From positions 1 to 9,199 of the forward strand of contig CAKTVG010000041.1 in the NCBI GenBank assembly GCA_934622035.1: a stretch of 9,199 nt of DNA. The letters run 5' to 3'. The position numbers and the translations under genes are program-made. Below the pieces are notes generated by a model. That model made no database searches and was not told the origin of the DNA. It was given only the letters and a program-made list of their open reading frames with translations. This document shows positions 1 through 6,430 of this stretch, in pieces. This DNA comes from an uncultured Oscillospiraceae bacterium (GTDB taxonomy: Bacteria > Bacillota > Clostridia > Oscillospirales > Oscillospiraceae). How positions within the stretch are numbered: position 1 is the stretch's first letter; every line of letters starts with the position of its first letter.

Positions 1-4
1 AGCG

Positions 5-409
5 ATGCTGAGATCATGTCCGTATTGCGGCGGGGCGCATCCTGTCGGATATGTTTGCCCTAAGAAGCCGAGATATGACCGACCGAGGCAGAGCCAGGCG
101 GATAAATTCCGCAGGAGCTATGCGTGGAAGACAAAGCAGTCTGCGATATTGCAGCGTGATTTCCACCTGTGCCGGATCTGCAACGACGGCAAATATGGCC
201 GCTATGACGGCAGGCTTTATTCAGCTGTTCGCGTGAGGCTGTCGGTGCATCACATCGAGCCGTTGGCCGAGTGCTTTGACCGCAGGCTGGATGACGAGAA
301 CCTTATCACTGCATGTCCTTGGCACCACAAGATGGCTGACGACGGCGAGATACCGCGCGATTACCTGCACGAGCTTGCTGTGACATCCCCCCGGTGGGGC
401 CCGACCTGA
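5..409 (+). CDS. HNH endonuclease, phage packaging-associated
   Basis: A 134-residue HNH nuclease of the kind found just upstream of terminase genes in cos-type phages. In HK97 the equivalent protein (gp74) is needed with terminase for specific cos cleavage; applying that role here is inference. A zinc-knuckle-like CPYC...H...C cluster lies at residues 5-18. The core has CRIC at 56-59, the histidine pair H82-H83 in SVHHIEPLAE, N99 in DENL, and CPWHH at 104-108. This gives a complete HNH/beta-beta-alpha metal site with two CxxC/CxxH zinc ligand pairs. The N-terminus (MLRSCPYCGG) looks like a natural family start, but only four bases precede it, so the ribosome binding site is outside the window. 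The extreme C-terminal codons run into a C-rich/G-rich palindromic stretch that may be part of the cos region. Family assignment is confident; the exact start is less so. Confidence 0.9.
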   Translation: MLRSCPYCGGAHPVGYVCPKKPRYDRPRQSQADKFRRSYAWKTKQSAILQRDFHLCRICNDGKYGRYDGRLYSAVRVRLSVHHIEPLAECFDRRLDDENLITACPWHHKMADDGEIPRDYLHELAVTSPRWGPT

Positions 410-427
410 CGAGGAGACCTTCGTCTC
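387..427. other. Candidate cos/packaging region: GC-rich palindrome plus small hairpin
   Basis: At 387-399 there is a run of six C, then GGT, then four G, an imperfect dyad lying in the last codons of the HNH gene. About fifteen bases on, GAGAC (414-418) and GTCTC (423-427) form a perfect 5-bp stem around a four-base loop (CTTC). The elements sit at and just after the HNH stop codon, within the only real intergenic gap (410-492) of the window. Many cos phages of Gram-positive hosts have a GC-rich cos site between an HNH gene and terS, so a role as cos or terminase binding site is plausible. It is unproven: the dyad could be chance in GC-rich DNA, and the hairpin is too short to be a convincing terminator and has no U-tract. 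Confidence 0.3.
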
Positions 428-479
428 GACCGAACAGCAGTCCTCTGGGCACACCATTTTCCTGCAACGAAATTCCAAG

Positions 480-487
480 AGAGGAGA
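480..487 (+). promoter_or_regulatory. Ribosome binding site that sets the terS start
   Basis: AGAGGAGA ends five bases before the ATG at 493. It supports that start over an upstream in-frame ATG at 394, which lies inside the HNH gene and would add 33 low-complexity residues unlike the terS family. Confidence 0.75.
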
Positions 488-492
488 CAGCG

Positions 493-957
493 ATGCCAAA
501 AGCGAAGAGTGCGGCCGTGAAAAGCGGCCACCAGACCAAAGCCGAGAAGGCTGCCCGCCTTGATGCGGAGGAGCAGCTGCGCGGCGACGCCGTGGATACG
601 CTGGAGCCTCCCGAATATCTCAACGATCGGCAGCGGCAGATCTTCCGCGAAGTATTCGCCCTGCTGAAGCCGACGAAGATCCTTAATGCCGGCGACGTCT
701 ATATGCTCACGAACCTTGCCATCAGCATCGAGCGCAAGGAGTGCATGGACGACATGATCAACGGCAAGCCGGAGCTGATGGCGAGCGCCAATTTCATGGC
801 CAGCCGTGAGCGCTACGAAAAGAGCTATCTGCGCTGCTGCGCGGAGCTGTGCCTTTCTCCCGCGGCGCGGGCCAAGATGGGCCTGATGGCAGCGCAGGGA
901 AAAGCCGACGCCGATGATCCGCTCGCCACTGCCATGAACGGGGGCGCCGATAAGTGA
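493..957 (+). CDS. Terminase small subunit (P27/terminase_4-like)
   Basis: A 154-residue protein, the usual size for a phage small terminase. This subunit recognises the packaging site on concatemeric DNA and loads it on the large subunit. The N-terminus is basic (MPKAKSAAVK...). It is followed by the segment EPPEYLNDRQRQIFREVFALL at about residues 38-58, split here by the family-typical P-x-L-(x)n-W/F pattern, then a helix with DVYMLTNLAISIE at 68-80. Near the C-terminus is LSPAARAKMG at 121-130, matching the L-x-P-x-A/S-R-x-K signature of P27-type small terminases. The ATG at 493 is chosen because a GAGGAG site precedes it by six bases. The gene ends in a four-base GTGA overlap with the large subunit, as expected for translational coupling of the two partners. 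The assignment rests on size, the C-terminal motif and position; primary sequence is weakly conserved in this family. Confidence 0.87.
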   Translation: MPKAKSAAVKSGHQTKAEKAARLDAEEQLRGDAVDTLEPPEYLNDRQRQIFREVFALLKPTKILNAGDVYMLTNLAISIERKECMDDMINGKPELMASANFMASRERYEKSYLRCCAELCLSPAARAKMGLMAAQGKADADDPLATAMNGGADK

Positions 958-2684
958 TCAAAGCACACCCGGCCTACCGGTATGCGCAGAAGGTGCTCAA
1001 AGGCGAGGTGAAGTCCCCGAAATATGTGATCTTGCAATGCGCCGAGTTTATCCAGGTCGCCAACGGCAAGAGTCGGAAGTACATCATCGACGAAGATAAG
1101 CTCGATCAGATTATGCGCCTGCTGAGGCTGTTGGTGATGCCGAAGGGCCTGAAAGCCTATCAGACGGTGGCGGAGGCGCTCGCCGGCTTCCAATGGCTGT
1201 TCATCGTGGCGGTGCTCTGTACCGTGTACCGCAGCAACCGCGCAAAGCGCCGGTATCAGACGGCCATTCTGGAGATCTGCCGAAAGAACGGCAAGACCTT
1301 CCTTGTGGCGGTGCTGTTTATCCTTCTGCTTCTCACAGAGCCGAAGTTTTCCAAGTTCTATTCCGTTGCGCCGGATGGTTCGCTCTCCCGTGAGGTAAAA
1401 ACGGCCATTGAAGAGATCATCCGCAGCTCGCCGGCGCTGATGGGGAAGCTGAAGGGCAAAGACAAGTTTAAGATCCTGCGCGATTCCATCGTCTGCAACG
1501 TGCAGGAAAATACATATTTTCCGCTCAATTACTCGACGAGCCGCCTTGACGGTAAGCTTCCGAGCGTGTTCCTTGCCGACGAGGTTGGCGCGCTGCCGAA
1601 TGCCTACGCACTGGAGGCTATGCGCTCCGGTCAGCTGACGATCCTCAACAAGCTCGGCTGCGTGATCTCCACGAAGTATCCGAAGACCAAGAATCCCTTT
1701 GAGGATGAGATCGGCTATGCCAAGAAGATCCTCGACAGCATCATCGACGACGAGACGGTCTTCGCGCTGCTCTATGAGCCGGACGATCCGACGAACTGGA
1801 TGAGCGACGATCTGATCCTGATGCACGGAAATCCTCTTGCTCTGGAAGTACCGGAGATCATGGAGGACCTGAAGCAGAAGCGCCAAGCCGCCATCGAGGT
1901 CGAGGGTCGGCGCGAAAACTTCCTCTGCAAGCATTGCAATATCATCTACCAGGGCATCGGTACGGAGACGTATATCCCTGTGGCGGATGTGCAGGCCTGC
2001 AAGGTCGAGCACATCGACTGGACCGGCCGCGAAGTCTATCTTGGCGTCGACCTGTCCATGACGAACGACAACACCTCCGTTGCGATGGCAGCCTATGACG
2101 AGGAAAGTGAAAAAATCCTCGCCGATGTCGTCGCGTTCGTCCCGGAAGGGCGCATCGAGGAGAAGAGCCGCGCTGAAAAAATCGATTACCGGCAGTTTAT
2201 CCGCGCTATGAAGTGCATTGCCTGCGGCGACCGGACGATCGACTACGCCGTGGTTGAGGATTTCGTCTTTAACATCGAGGCGAAATACGGCGTCACGGTC
2301 ATGGGGCTCGGTTTCGACCGTATGAATTGCCTCTCTTCTGCCCAGAAATGGGAAAACGGCCGCGAAGCAAACGAATTTCACCCAGCGAGCGCCGGTTATA
2401 CGGTGTGCGAGGTGAAGCAGCACTCCAGCGTGCTGCATCCGGCGACGAAATGGCTCTCTGAGATGATTACAGACGGCAAATTTGCCTATGAGCCCAACGA
2501 TCTGCTGGAGATCAACTTTGAAAATGCCCGCTGCACCTTTGATACCAACCTCAACCGGTATGTGAACAAGAAGCGCTCGGTGGGAAAGGTGGACATGGTG
2601 GTGGCGCTGATCAACGCCGTCCACATGCTGCAGCAGAATACGCTCTTCGGAGAGGCTCTTGAGTGGGGCGCGATCGTGATTTGA
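954..2684 (+). CDS. Terminase large subunit (Terminase_1 family ATPase-nuclease)
   Basis: The 576-residue packaging motor drives DNA into the prohead by ATP hydrolysis and cuts the genome with a C-terminal RNase H-fold nuclease. The deviant Walker A is RKNGKT at residues 110-115, typical of Terminase_1 (RKNGKS/T). Walker B is VFLADE at 205-210 with the catalytic glutamate at its end. The nuclease domain begins at VYLGVDLSMTND (about 361-372) with acidic D366. Further conserved acids are probably D455 (GFDRMN) and D547 (KVDMVVALINA). Length fits the family. Translation starts at GTG, overlapping the terS stop by four bases; only a weak GGGGG sequence lies upstream, so coupling to terS is likely. 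Two CxxC pairs (325/328 and 421/424) are unusual. A very long open frame lies on the opposite strand but is a composition shadow. Confidence 0.96.
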   Translation: MIKAHPAYRYAQKVLKGEVKSPKYVILQCAEFIQVANGKSRKYIIDEDKLDQIMRLLRLLVMPKGLKAYQTVAEALAGFQWLFIVAVLCTVYRSNRAKRRYQTAILEICRKNGKTFLVAVLFILLLLTEPKFSKFYSVAPDGSLSREVKTAIEEIIRSSPALMGKLKGKDKFKILRDSIVCNVQENTYFPLNYSTSRLDGKLPSVFLADEVGALPNAYALEAMRSGQLTILNKLGCVISTKYPKTKNPFEDEIGYAKKILDSIIDDETVFALLYEPDDPTNWMSDDLILMHGNPLALEVPEIMEDLKQKRQAAIEVEGRRENFLCKHCNIIYQGIGTETYIPVADVQACKVEHIDWTGREVYLGVDLSMTNDNTSVAMAAYDEESEKILADVVAFVPEGRIEEKSRAEKIDYRQFIRAMKCIACGDRTIDYAVVEDFVFNIEAKYGVTVMGLGFDRMNCLSSAQKWENGREANEFHPASAGYTVCEVKQHSSVLHPATKWLSEMITDGKFAYEPNDLLEINFENARCTFDTNLNRYVNKKRSVGKVDMVVALINAVHMLQQNTLFGEALEWGAIVI

Positions 2685-2703
2685 TGAAGTACGAGGTGAC
2701 AAA

Positions 2704-3939
2704 ATGAGGCTTTTCGGCCGAACAATCGAGATCCGCAGCGAGCAGGCATTCGATGATAAGAACCTGGACATCTCGCTGCGGGCCGCTCTGGGCGGCAGCG
2801 CCGTGACGGTAGCGAGCATTTTGAATATTCCGGCGGTCAGCGGCAGCGTCAATTTTGTCGCGGGGACGATCGCTTCGCTGCCGATTCGGCTTTACCGCAC
2901 AGAAGACGGGAAATCGACGGAAGTGACCGACGATTACCGCCTGAGACTGCTCAATCAGGAGACGGGAGATCTTCTTGACGCCTTTTCCTGGAAATGCACG
3001 CTGATCCGCGACTATCTGCTCGCGGGGAATGGCTACACCTACGTCGCGTGGGGCAAAAATCGGATCGAGGGGCTGTTCTATGTCGATCCGAACCAGGTCG
3101 GCATCGAGGTCGGCACCGATCCGATCTTCAAGTCAGCGCATTTCCTGATCGGCGGCGGGCAGTACCGTGCGTATGAGATATTCCGGCTGTTGCGCAACAC
3201 GAAGGACGGCGCGACCGGCACCGGTCTCGTCACAGAAAACCCGATGCAGCTGGAGCTGATGCTCAATGCGCTGAAGTATGAGAACCGCATGGTGCGTACC
3301 GGCGCAAAGAAAGGCTTCCTGAAGGCTGCTTCGGGAAGAAAGCTGACGCAGAGCGCGGTCGATGAGCTTCGGAAGGGCTGGAGGATGCTCTACAGCAGCG
3401 ACAGCGATGAGACCGTCGCCGTGCTCAACGACGGCATTGAGTTTCAGGACGCCGGTCAGACGGCGGTGGACAGCCAGCTCAATGAGAACAAAAACACCAA
3501 CGCCCGTGAGATCTACCACCTCTTCGGCATCGCACCATCCATTTTTGAGGGCGGCGCGTCGGCCGAGGACCTGAAGAACACCGTGCGCTTCGCGATCAAG
3601 CCGGTCGTGACCGCGCTGCAGACGGCGCTCAACCGTTTCTGCCTGCTGGAGAACGAGAAGGGCGCGCTTGCCTTTGAGATCGACATGGACGCCCTCGATG
3701 GAACGGATATGCTCGCGCGCTACCAAGCCTACGAGATCGCCGTCCGAAACGGCTGGCTGCAGCTCGACGAGGTGCGCTATGACGAAGGCCGCAATCCGCT
3801 GGGGCTTAAATTTATCCGCCTTGGCTTGGATACCGTGATCTACGATCCCGATACCAAGATGATCTATACACCGAACACCAAGGAATGGGCCAGTATCGAG
3901 AAAGGAGGGAAGCAATTTGCAGGTAGAAATCAGAGCTGA
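2704..3939 (+). CDS. Portal protein, HK97 family
   Basis: A 411-residue portal of the HK97-type family (Phage_portal, PF04860). The dodecameric portal forms the unique vertex ring through which DNA enters and leaves and on which the terminase docks. Family-typical segments are visible: the N-terminal stretch around NIPAVSGSVNFVAGTIASLP (residues 41-60), LIRDYLLAGNGYTYV (100-114), the stem/clip region near NAREIYHLFGIAPSIF (266-281), SAEDLKNTVRFAIKP (286-300), and the C-terminal acidic segment FEIDMDALDG with LDEVRYDEGRNPLG (355-368). Length matches the family. A GAGGTGA site at 2693-2699 precedes the ATG by four bases. The last 23 bases are shared with the prohead protease in another frame, so the portal C-terminus (KGGKQFAGRNQS) is encoded by DNA that also holds the protease ribosome binding site and start. 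Confidence 0.95.
   Translation: MRLFGRTIEIRSEQAFDDKNLDISLRAALGGSAVTVASILNIPAVSGSVNFVAGTIASLPIRLYRTEDGKSTEVTDDYRLRLLNQETGDLLDAFSWKCTLIRDYLLAGNGYTYVAWGKNRIEGLFYVDPNQVGIEVGTDPIFKSAHFLIGGGQYRAYEIFRLLRNTKDGATGTGLVTENPMQLELMLNALKYENRMVRTGAKKGFLKAASGRKLTQSAVDELRKGWRMLYSSDSDETVAVLNDGIEFQDAGQTAVDSQLNENKNTNAREIYHLFGIAPSIFEGGASAEDLKNTVRFAIKPVVTALQTALNRFCLLENEKGALAFEIDMDALDGTDMLARYQAYEIAVRNGWLQLDEVRYDEGRNPLGLKFIRLGLDTVIYDPDTKMIYTPNTKEWASIEKGGKQFAGRNQS
3901..3909 (+). promoter_or_regulatory. Ribosome binding site for a TTG-started protease, inside the portal gene
   Basis: AAAGGAGGG lies seven bases before TTG at 3917 and is a near-perfect Shine-Dalgarno sequence inside portal codons. It supports TTG as the real start. 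The encoded N-terminus (MQVEIRADKAGKKS...SGYVNVVERES) begins the prohead-protease fold at the expected place. Confidence 0.75.
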
Positions 3940-4576
3940 CAAAGCAGGGAAAAAGAGCGTGTGCGTGAGCGGCTATGTCAATGTCGTCGAGCGCGAATCG
4001 CGCGTACTGCATGACCGCAGCGGCCCGTATATCGAAAAGATCGCGGCGGGCGCTTTTGCCAAAGCCATTGCGGCCGGAGGCCCGATCGAACTGCGGTTCA
4101 ATCACAGGACGATCCTCGGCTCCACAGAGGACAAGTCCGTTGAGCTGCGCGAGGACAACATTGGTCTGCGCGCGGTCGCGCCGTCGGTCACAGATCCGGC
4201 AGTTGTTGCGGCGGCCGAGAAGCAGGAGCTGCGCGGCTGGTCCTTTGGCTTCGTCAAGAAGCAGGATAGCTGGAGCACGGATGACAACGGTATGCGCCAC
4301 CGCACGCTCCATGATATCGAATTGCGAGAGGTCTCCATTCTCGATAAGACGCCCGCGTACATTGCCACGAGCATCGAAACGCGCGGTGAGGATGAGATCC
4401 TCGTGGAGTACCGCGCCGACGTGATGGTCGGCGATGAGGGCGTCGATTACGCCAGACAGACCGAGCGCAAGGTCGAAGAAGAGACCCACACTATCACCGG
4501 AAGCGACGAATCCATGATGTTCGTCGCCTCTAAAACCGTAGAAATCTACAAGATGAAAAGGAGAATGAGAGAATGA
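3917..4576 (+). CDS. HK97-type prohead maturation protease (S78)
   Basis: A 219-residue serine protease of the HK97 prohead protease family (PF04586). It acts inside the prohead, cuts the capsid delta domain and digests itself so that DNA can enter and the shell can expand. The catalytic histidine is H63 in ELRFNHRTILG (58-68), and the nucleophile is S109 in GWSFGF (107-112). The conserved acidic motif following them is HDIELREVSILDKTPAY (132-148). The N-terminal substrate-domain segment SGYVNVVERESRVLHDRSG (18-36) is also typical. The start is TTG with a strong ribosome binding site; it overlaps portal by 23 bases and capsid by four (ATGA). After the domain, at about residue 155, comes a charged 63-residue tail beginning at an ETR motif (154-156). 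That motif recurs in the capsid delta domain and may be an autocleavage site. Confidence 0.94.
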   Translation: MQVEIRADKAGKKSVCVSGYVNVVERESRVLHDRSGPYIEKIAAGAFAKAIAAGGPIELRFNHRTILGSTEDKSVELREDNIGLRAVAPSVTDPAVVAAAEKQELRGWSFGFVKKQDSWSTDDNGMRHRTLHDIELREVSILDKTPAYIATSIETRGEDEILVEYRADVMVGDEGVDYARQTERKVEEETHTITGSDESMMFVASKTVEIYKMKRRMRE

Positions 4577-5748
4577 TCCCTATCAACGTCAAGAAGTATA
4601 AAGAGCGCCAGACGGAGCTGATCACCAAGCTGGAAGGCATGGTGCAGACCTGCCAGACCGAGACCCGCTCGTTCAACGAGGCTGAGCAGGGCGAGTATGC
4701 CTCCATCATGCAGGAACTGCGTTCCATCGAGGATACCCTCGGGGCCGCAGGCGTCGTGGAAGCTTCTCAGCCGAAGGTCGACAAGCCTGCCGGCGGCACG
4801 GAGCAGCGTTCTCAGGAGGAAGTGGAGACCCGTGCATTTGAGTGCTATATCCGCGGCATTGTGCCCGATGTGGAGACCCGTGCGGCGGTCAACATGACCA
4901 CCGGCGACAACGGCGCCGTGATCCCCACGAGCATCGCCAATAAAATCATCGAGAAGGTCATCGAGATCTCCCCGCTGTTTTCCATGGCGACCCGTTACAA
5001 TGTCGGCGGCACGCTCAACATCCCCAAGTATGACGAAAGCACGCAGAAGATCACGATGGCCTATGCCACCGAGTTCTCTGCGCTGACGAGCACCGCCGGC
5101 AAGACTACCAGCATCTCCCTGTCCGGCTTCCTCGCCGGTGCGCTGTCCAAGGTGTCCATCTCCCTCGTCAACAACTCCAAGTTCGACATTGTTTCCTTTG
5201 TCATCCGCAAGATGGCCGAGGCCGCTGCGGACTGGATCGAGAACGAGCTGATCAACGGCACCACGAACAAGATCGAGGGCCTTTCTTCGGCAAGCGCGGC
5301 CGTCACGACCGCTGCGTCTACCGCGATCACCTCCGACGAGCTGATCGACCTGCAGGACAGCATCCCCGATAAGCTGCAGGATGGCTGCATCTGGCTGATG
5401 ACGCGCAAGACCCGCAGCGCGATCCGCAAGCTCAAGGATGGTGAGGGCAATTACCTTCTGCAGAAGGACTTCACCTCTAAGTGGGGCTATACGCTGCTCG
5501 GTAAGCCCGTCTACACCTCCAAGAACATGCCGGAGATCGCCGCCGGCAAGAAGCCGGTTTTCTATCTCGACCCGAAGGGCCTCGCCGTCAAGGTCGCGGA
5601 GAATCCCTCTGTGCAGGTGCTGCGTGAGAAGTTCGCGGATGAGCACGCGATCGGCGTGATCTGCTGGCTCGAGATGGACGCCAAGATCGAGAATGACCAG
5701 ATGGTCGCGGCGATGGCCATGAAGGCTGCGACTCAGCCCGGGGGCTAA
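4573..5748 (+). CDS. Major capsid protein, HK97 fold, with N-terminal delta domain
   Basis: A 391-residue HK97-family major capsid protein (Phage_capsid, PF05065), close in length to HK97 gp5 (385). Residues 1 to about 65 are charged and helical (for example VKKYKERQTELITKLEGM) and look like the coiled-coil scaffolding delta domain. A linker rich in P, G and E follows, and the shell domain begins near AAVNMTTGDNGAVIPTSIAN (104-123). Cleavage after R103 would match the HK97 position (K103/S104) and leave a 288-residue mature subunit; this is inference from alignment by eye. The E-loop region follows KYDESTQKITMAYATEFSAL (152-171), and the C-terminal part has VCIWLMTRK-like GCIWLMTRKT (271-280) and GYTLLGKPVY (305-314), both family-typical. 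An AAAAGGAG site lies at 4556-4563 inside the protease gene, and start and stop overlap as ATGA. Covalent cross-linking residues could not be identified. Confidence 0.95.
   Translation: MIPINVKKYKERQTELITKLEGMVQTCQTETRSFNEAEQGEYASIMQELRSIEDTLGAAGVVEASQPKVDKPAGGTEQRSQEEVETRAFECYIRGIVPDVETRAAVNMTTGDNGAVIPTSIANKIIEKVIEISPLFSMATRYNVGGTLNIPKYDESTQKITMAYATEFSALTSTAGKTTSISLSGFLAGALSKVSISLVNNSKFDIVSFVIRKMAEAAADWIENELINGTTNKIEGLSSASAAVTTAASTAITSDELIDLQDSIPDKLQDGCIWLMTRKTRSAIRKLKDGEGNYLLQKDFTSKWGYTLLGKPVYTSKNMPEIAAGKKPVFYLDPKGLAVKVAENPSVQVLREKFADEHAIGVICWLEMDAKIENDQMVAAMAMKAATQPGG
4822..4883 (+). repeat. In-frame 14-bp direct repeat encoding VETRA twice in the capsid linker
   Basis: GTGGAGACCCGTGC occurs at 4822-4835 and again at 4870-4883, 48 bases apart and in the same frame. 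Each copy encodes V-E-T-R-A (capsid residues 84-88 and 100-104). The second copy sits at the position expected for prohead-protease cleavage. The identity could reflect a small duplication or shared codon choice for a repeated cleavage motif. Confidence 0.7.
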
Positions 5749-5765
5749 GAGAGGAGTAGGCGGTC

Positions 5766-6062
5766 ATGAAGTATAAAGCAACGGTCAGTTTTGCCGGCGA
5801 GATCACGATGGGCCGCGGCGAGGTGCGCGATGTCAGCGATGACATCGCCGCCCCTCTTGTCGCAGACGGATATCTTGAGCCGGAAAAGGAAGCCGGCGGT
5901 CAGGCTGATCCGCCCGACAGACAGGAGGAGCTTGAGAGCCTGACCAAGGATGTGCTGAGCCAGAAGGCGGAGGAGCTGGGCGTTGATGTAAAGTCCAACT
6001 GGAACAAGGCGGACATCATCAATGCAATCCTCGAAGCCGAGAGCGCTGGTTCGGATACTTAA
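5766..6062 (+). CDS. YqbF-like small virion/head protein with C-terminal HeH/LEM-like segment
   Basis: A 98-residue protein between capsid and connector. Its N-terminal half (MKYKATVSFAG...GRGEVRDVSDDIAAPLVADGYLE, residues 1-38) resembles the small N-terminal domain of Bacillus YqbF and similar phage proteins. An acidic, proline-containing linker follows (39-55). The C-terminal part, LTKDVLSQKAEELGVDVKS then NWNKADIINAILEAE (59-92), has the helix-extension-helix pattern of HeH/LEM/SAP-like or Rho-N segments, several of which bind nucleic acid. Its role in the particle is not established; the position suggests a head or neck component, perhaps capsid-decorating or DNA-contacting. A GAGAGGAGTAGG site at 5749-5760 precedes the ATG. 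The resemblance is by eye, so the domain names are moderately sure and the function is unknown. Confidence 0.7.
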   Translation: MKYKATVSFAGEITMGRGEVRDVSDDIAAPLVADGYLEPEKEAGGQADPPDRQEELESLTKDVLSQKAEELGVDVKSNWNKADIINAILEAESAGSDT

Positions 6063-6072
6063 GGAGGGCGCA

Positions 6073-6429
6073 ATGCTGTGCATTCCTAATGTCACGGCGG
6101 AAGAGACCGCCGTATTTGCAAGGCTGTGTCTGGATAAGGACGAATATGTGGACCTGCCGGCGAGTGACCGTGACCTGTGCCGGTCGGCGCTGTCTGCGGC
6201 CATCGGTTTTGTAAAGCGCTATACGGGCATCAAGCTTGATGAGACCGCGGCGAAGAAGCAGGGCACCGGTTATGAAGTGGCCGACGAGCTGGGGTATGCC
6301 ATAAAGACGGTCGCAGCTGAGATGATCGACAACCGCCAGGTCACGATGCAGTACACCGGCCGCAATCCGACCGTCATGCAGATCCTCGATATGCACAGCG
6401 TGAATCTGCTCCCGAGCGTGGAGGAATAA
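6073..6429 (+). CDS. Head-tail connector (adaptor), HK97 gp6-like
   Basis: A 118-residue protein that probably forms the adaptor ring beneath the portal (Phage_connect_1/gp6-like, PF05135 type). The pattern is typical: a short N-terminal region, then a helix ending with a conserved Y-T-G motif (LCRSALSAAIGFVKRYTGIKLDE, split around residues 36-58), a second long helix (YEVADELGYAIKTVAAEMIDNRQ, about 74-96), and a C-terminal strand ending in NLLPSVEE. The ATG at 6073 is preceded by AAGGAGGG (6061-6068) directly after the stop of the previous gene. An in-frame upstream ATG at 6022 lies inside that gene and has no such site, so it is not chosen. The next gene starts one base after the stop. The adaptor role is inferred from fold pattern and gene order. 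Confidence 0.8.
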   Translation: MLCIPNVTAEETAVFARLCLDKDEYVDLPASDRDLCRSALSAAIGFVKRYTGIKLDETAAKKQGTGYEVADELGYAIKTVAAEMIDNRQVTMQYTGRNPTVMQILDMHSVNLLPSVEE

Positions 6430-6430
6430 A

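Noticed and set aside
414..427. The GAGAC/GTCTC hairpin as a transcription terminator
   Set aside because: The stem is only five base pairs, no T-run follows, and a terminator between HNH and terS would interrupt a late operon.
394..492. In-frame upstream extension of terS starting at ATG 394
   Set aside because: It would begin inside the HNH gene without a ribosome binding site and adds Pro/Ser/Arg-rich residues; ATG 493 has a good site and a typical basic N-terminus.
825..2852. A 675-codon open frame on the minus strand opposite the large terminase and parts of its neighbours
   Set aside because: It mirrors a strongly supported gene, shows no recognisable domain, has a His/Arg/Leu-rich make-up typical of antisense translation of GC-rich codons, and spans three known + strand genes. 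GC-rich third positions suppress stops on the other strand.
3133..3942. A 269-codon minus-strand open frame opposite the portal gene
   Set aside because: Same antisense composition effect; no motif, and the + strand portal is unambiguous.
4546..5646. A 366-codon minus-strand open frame opposite the capsid gene
   Set aside because: Rich in L, G, R and D with repetitive composition and no domain; the capsid gene on the + strand explains the region.
6022..6072. In-frame upstream start for the head-tail connector
   Set aside because: It lies inside the preceding gene and lacks the strong AAGGAGGG that precedes ATG 6073.
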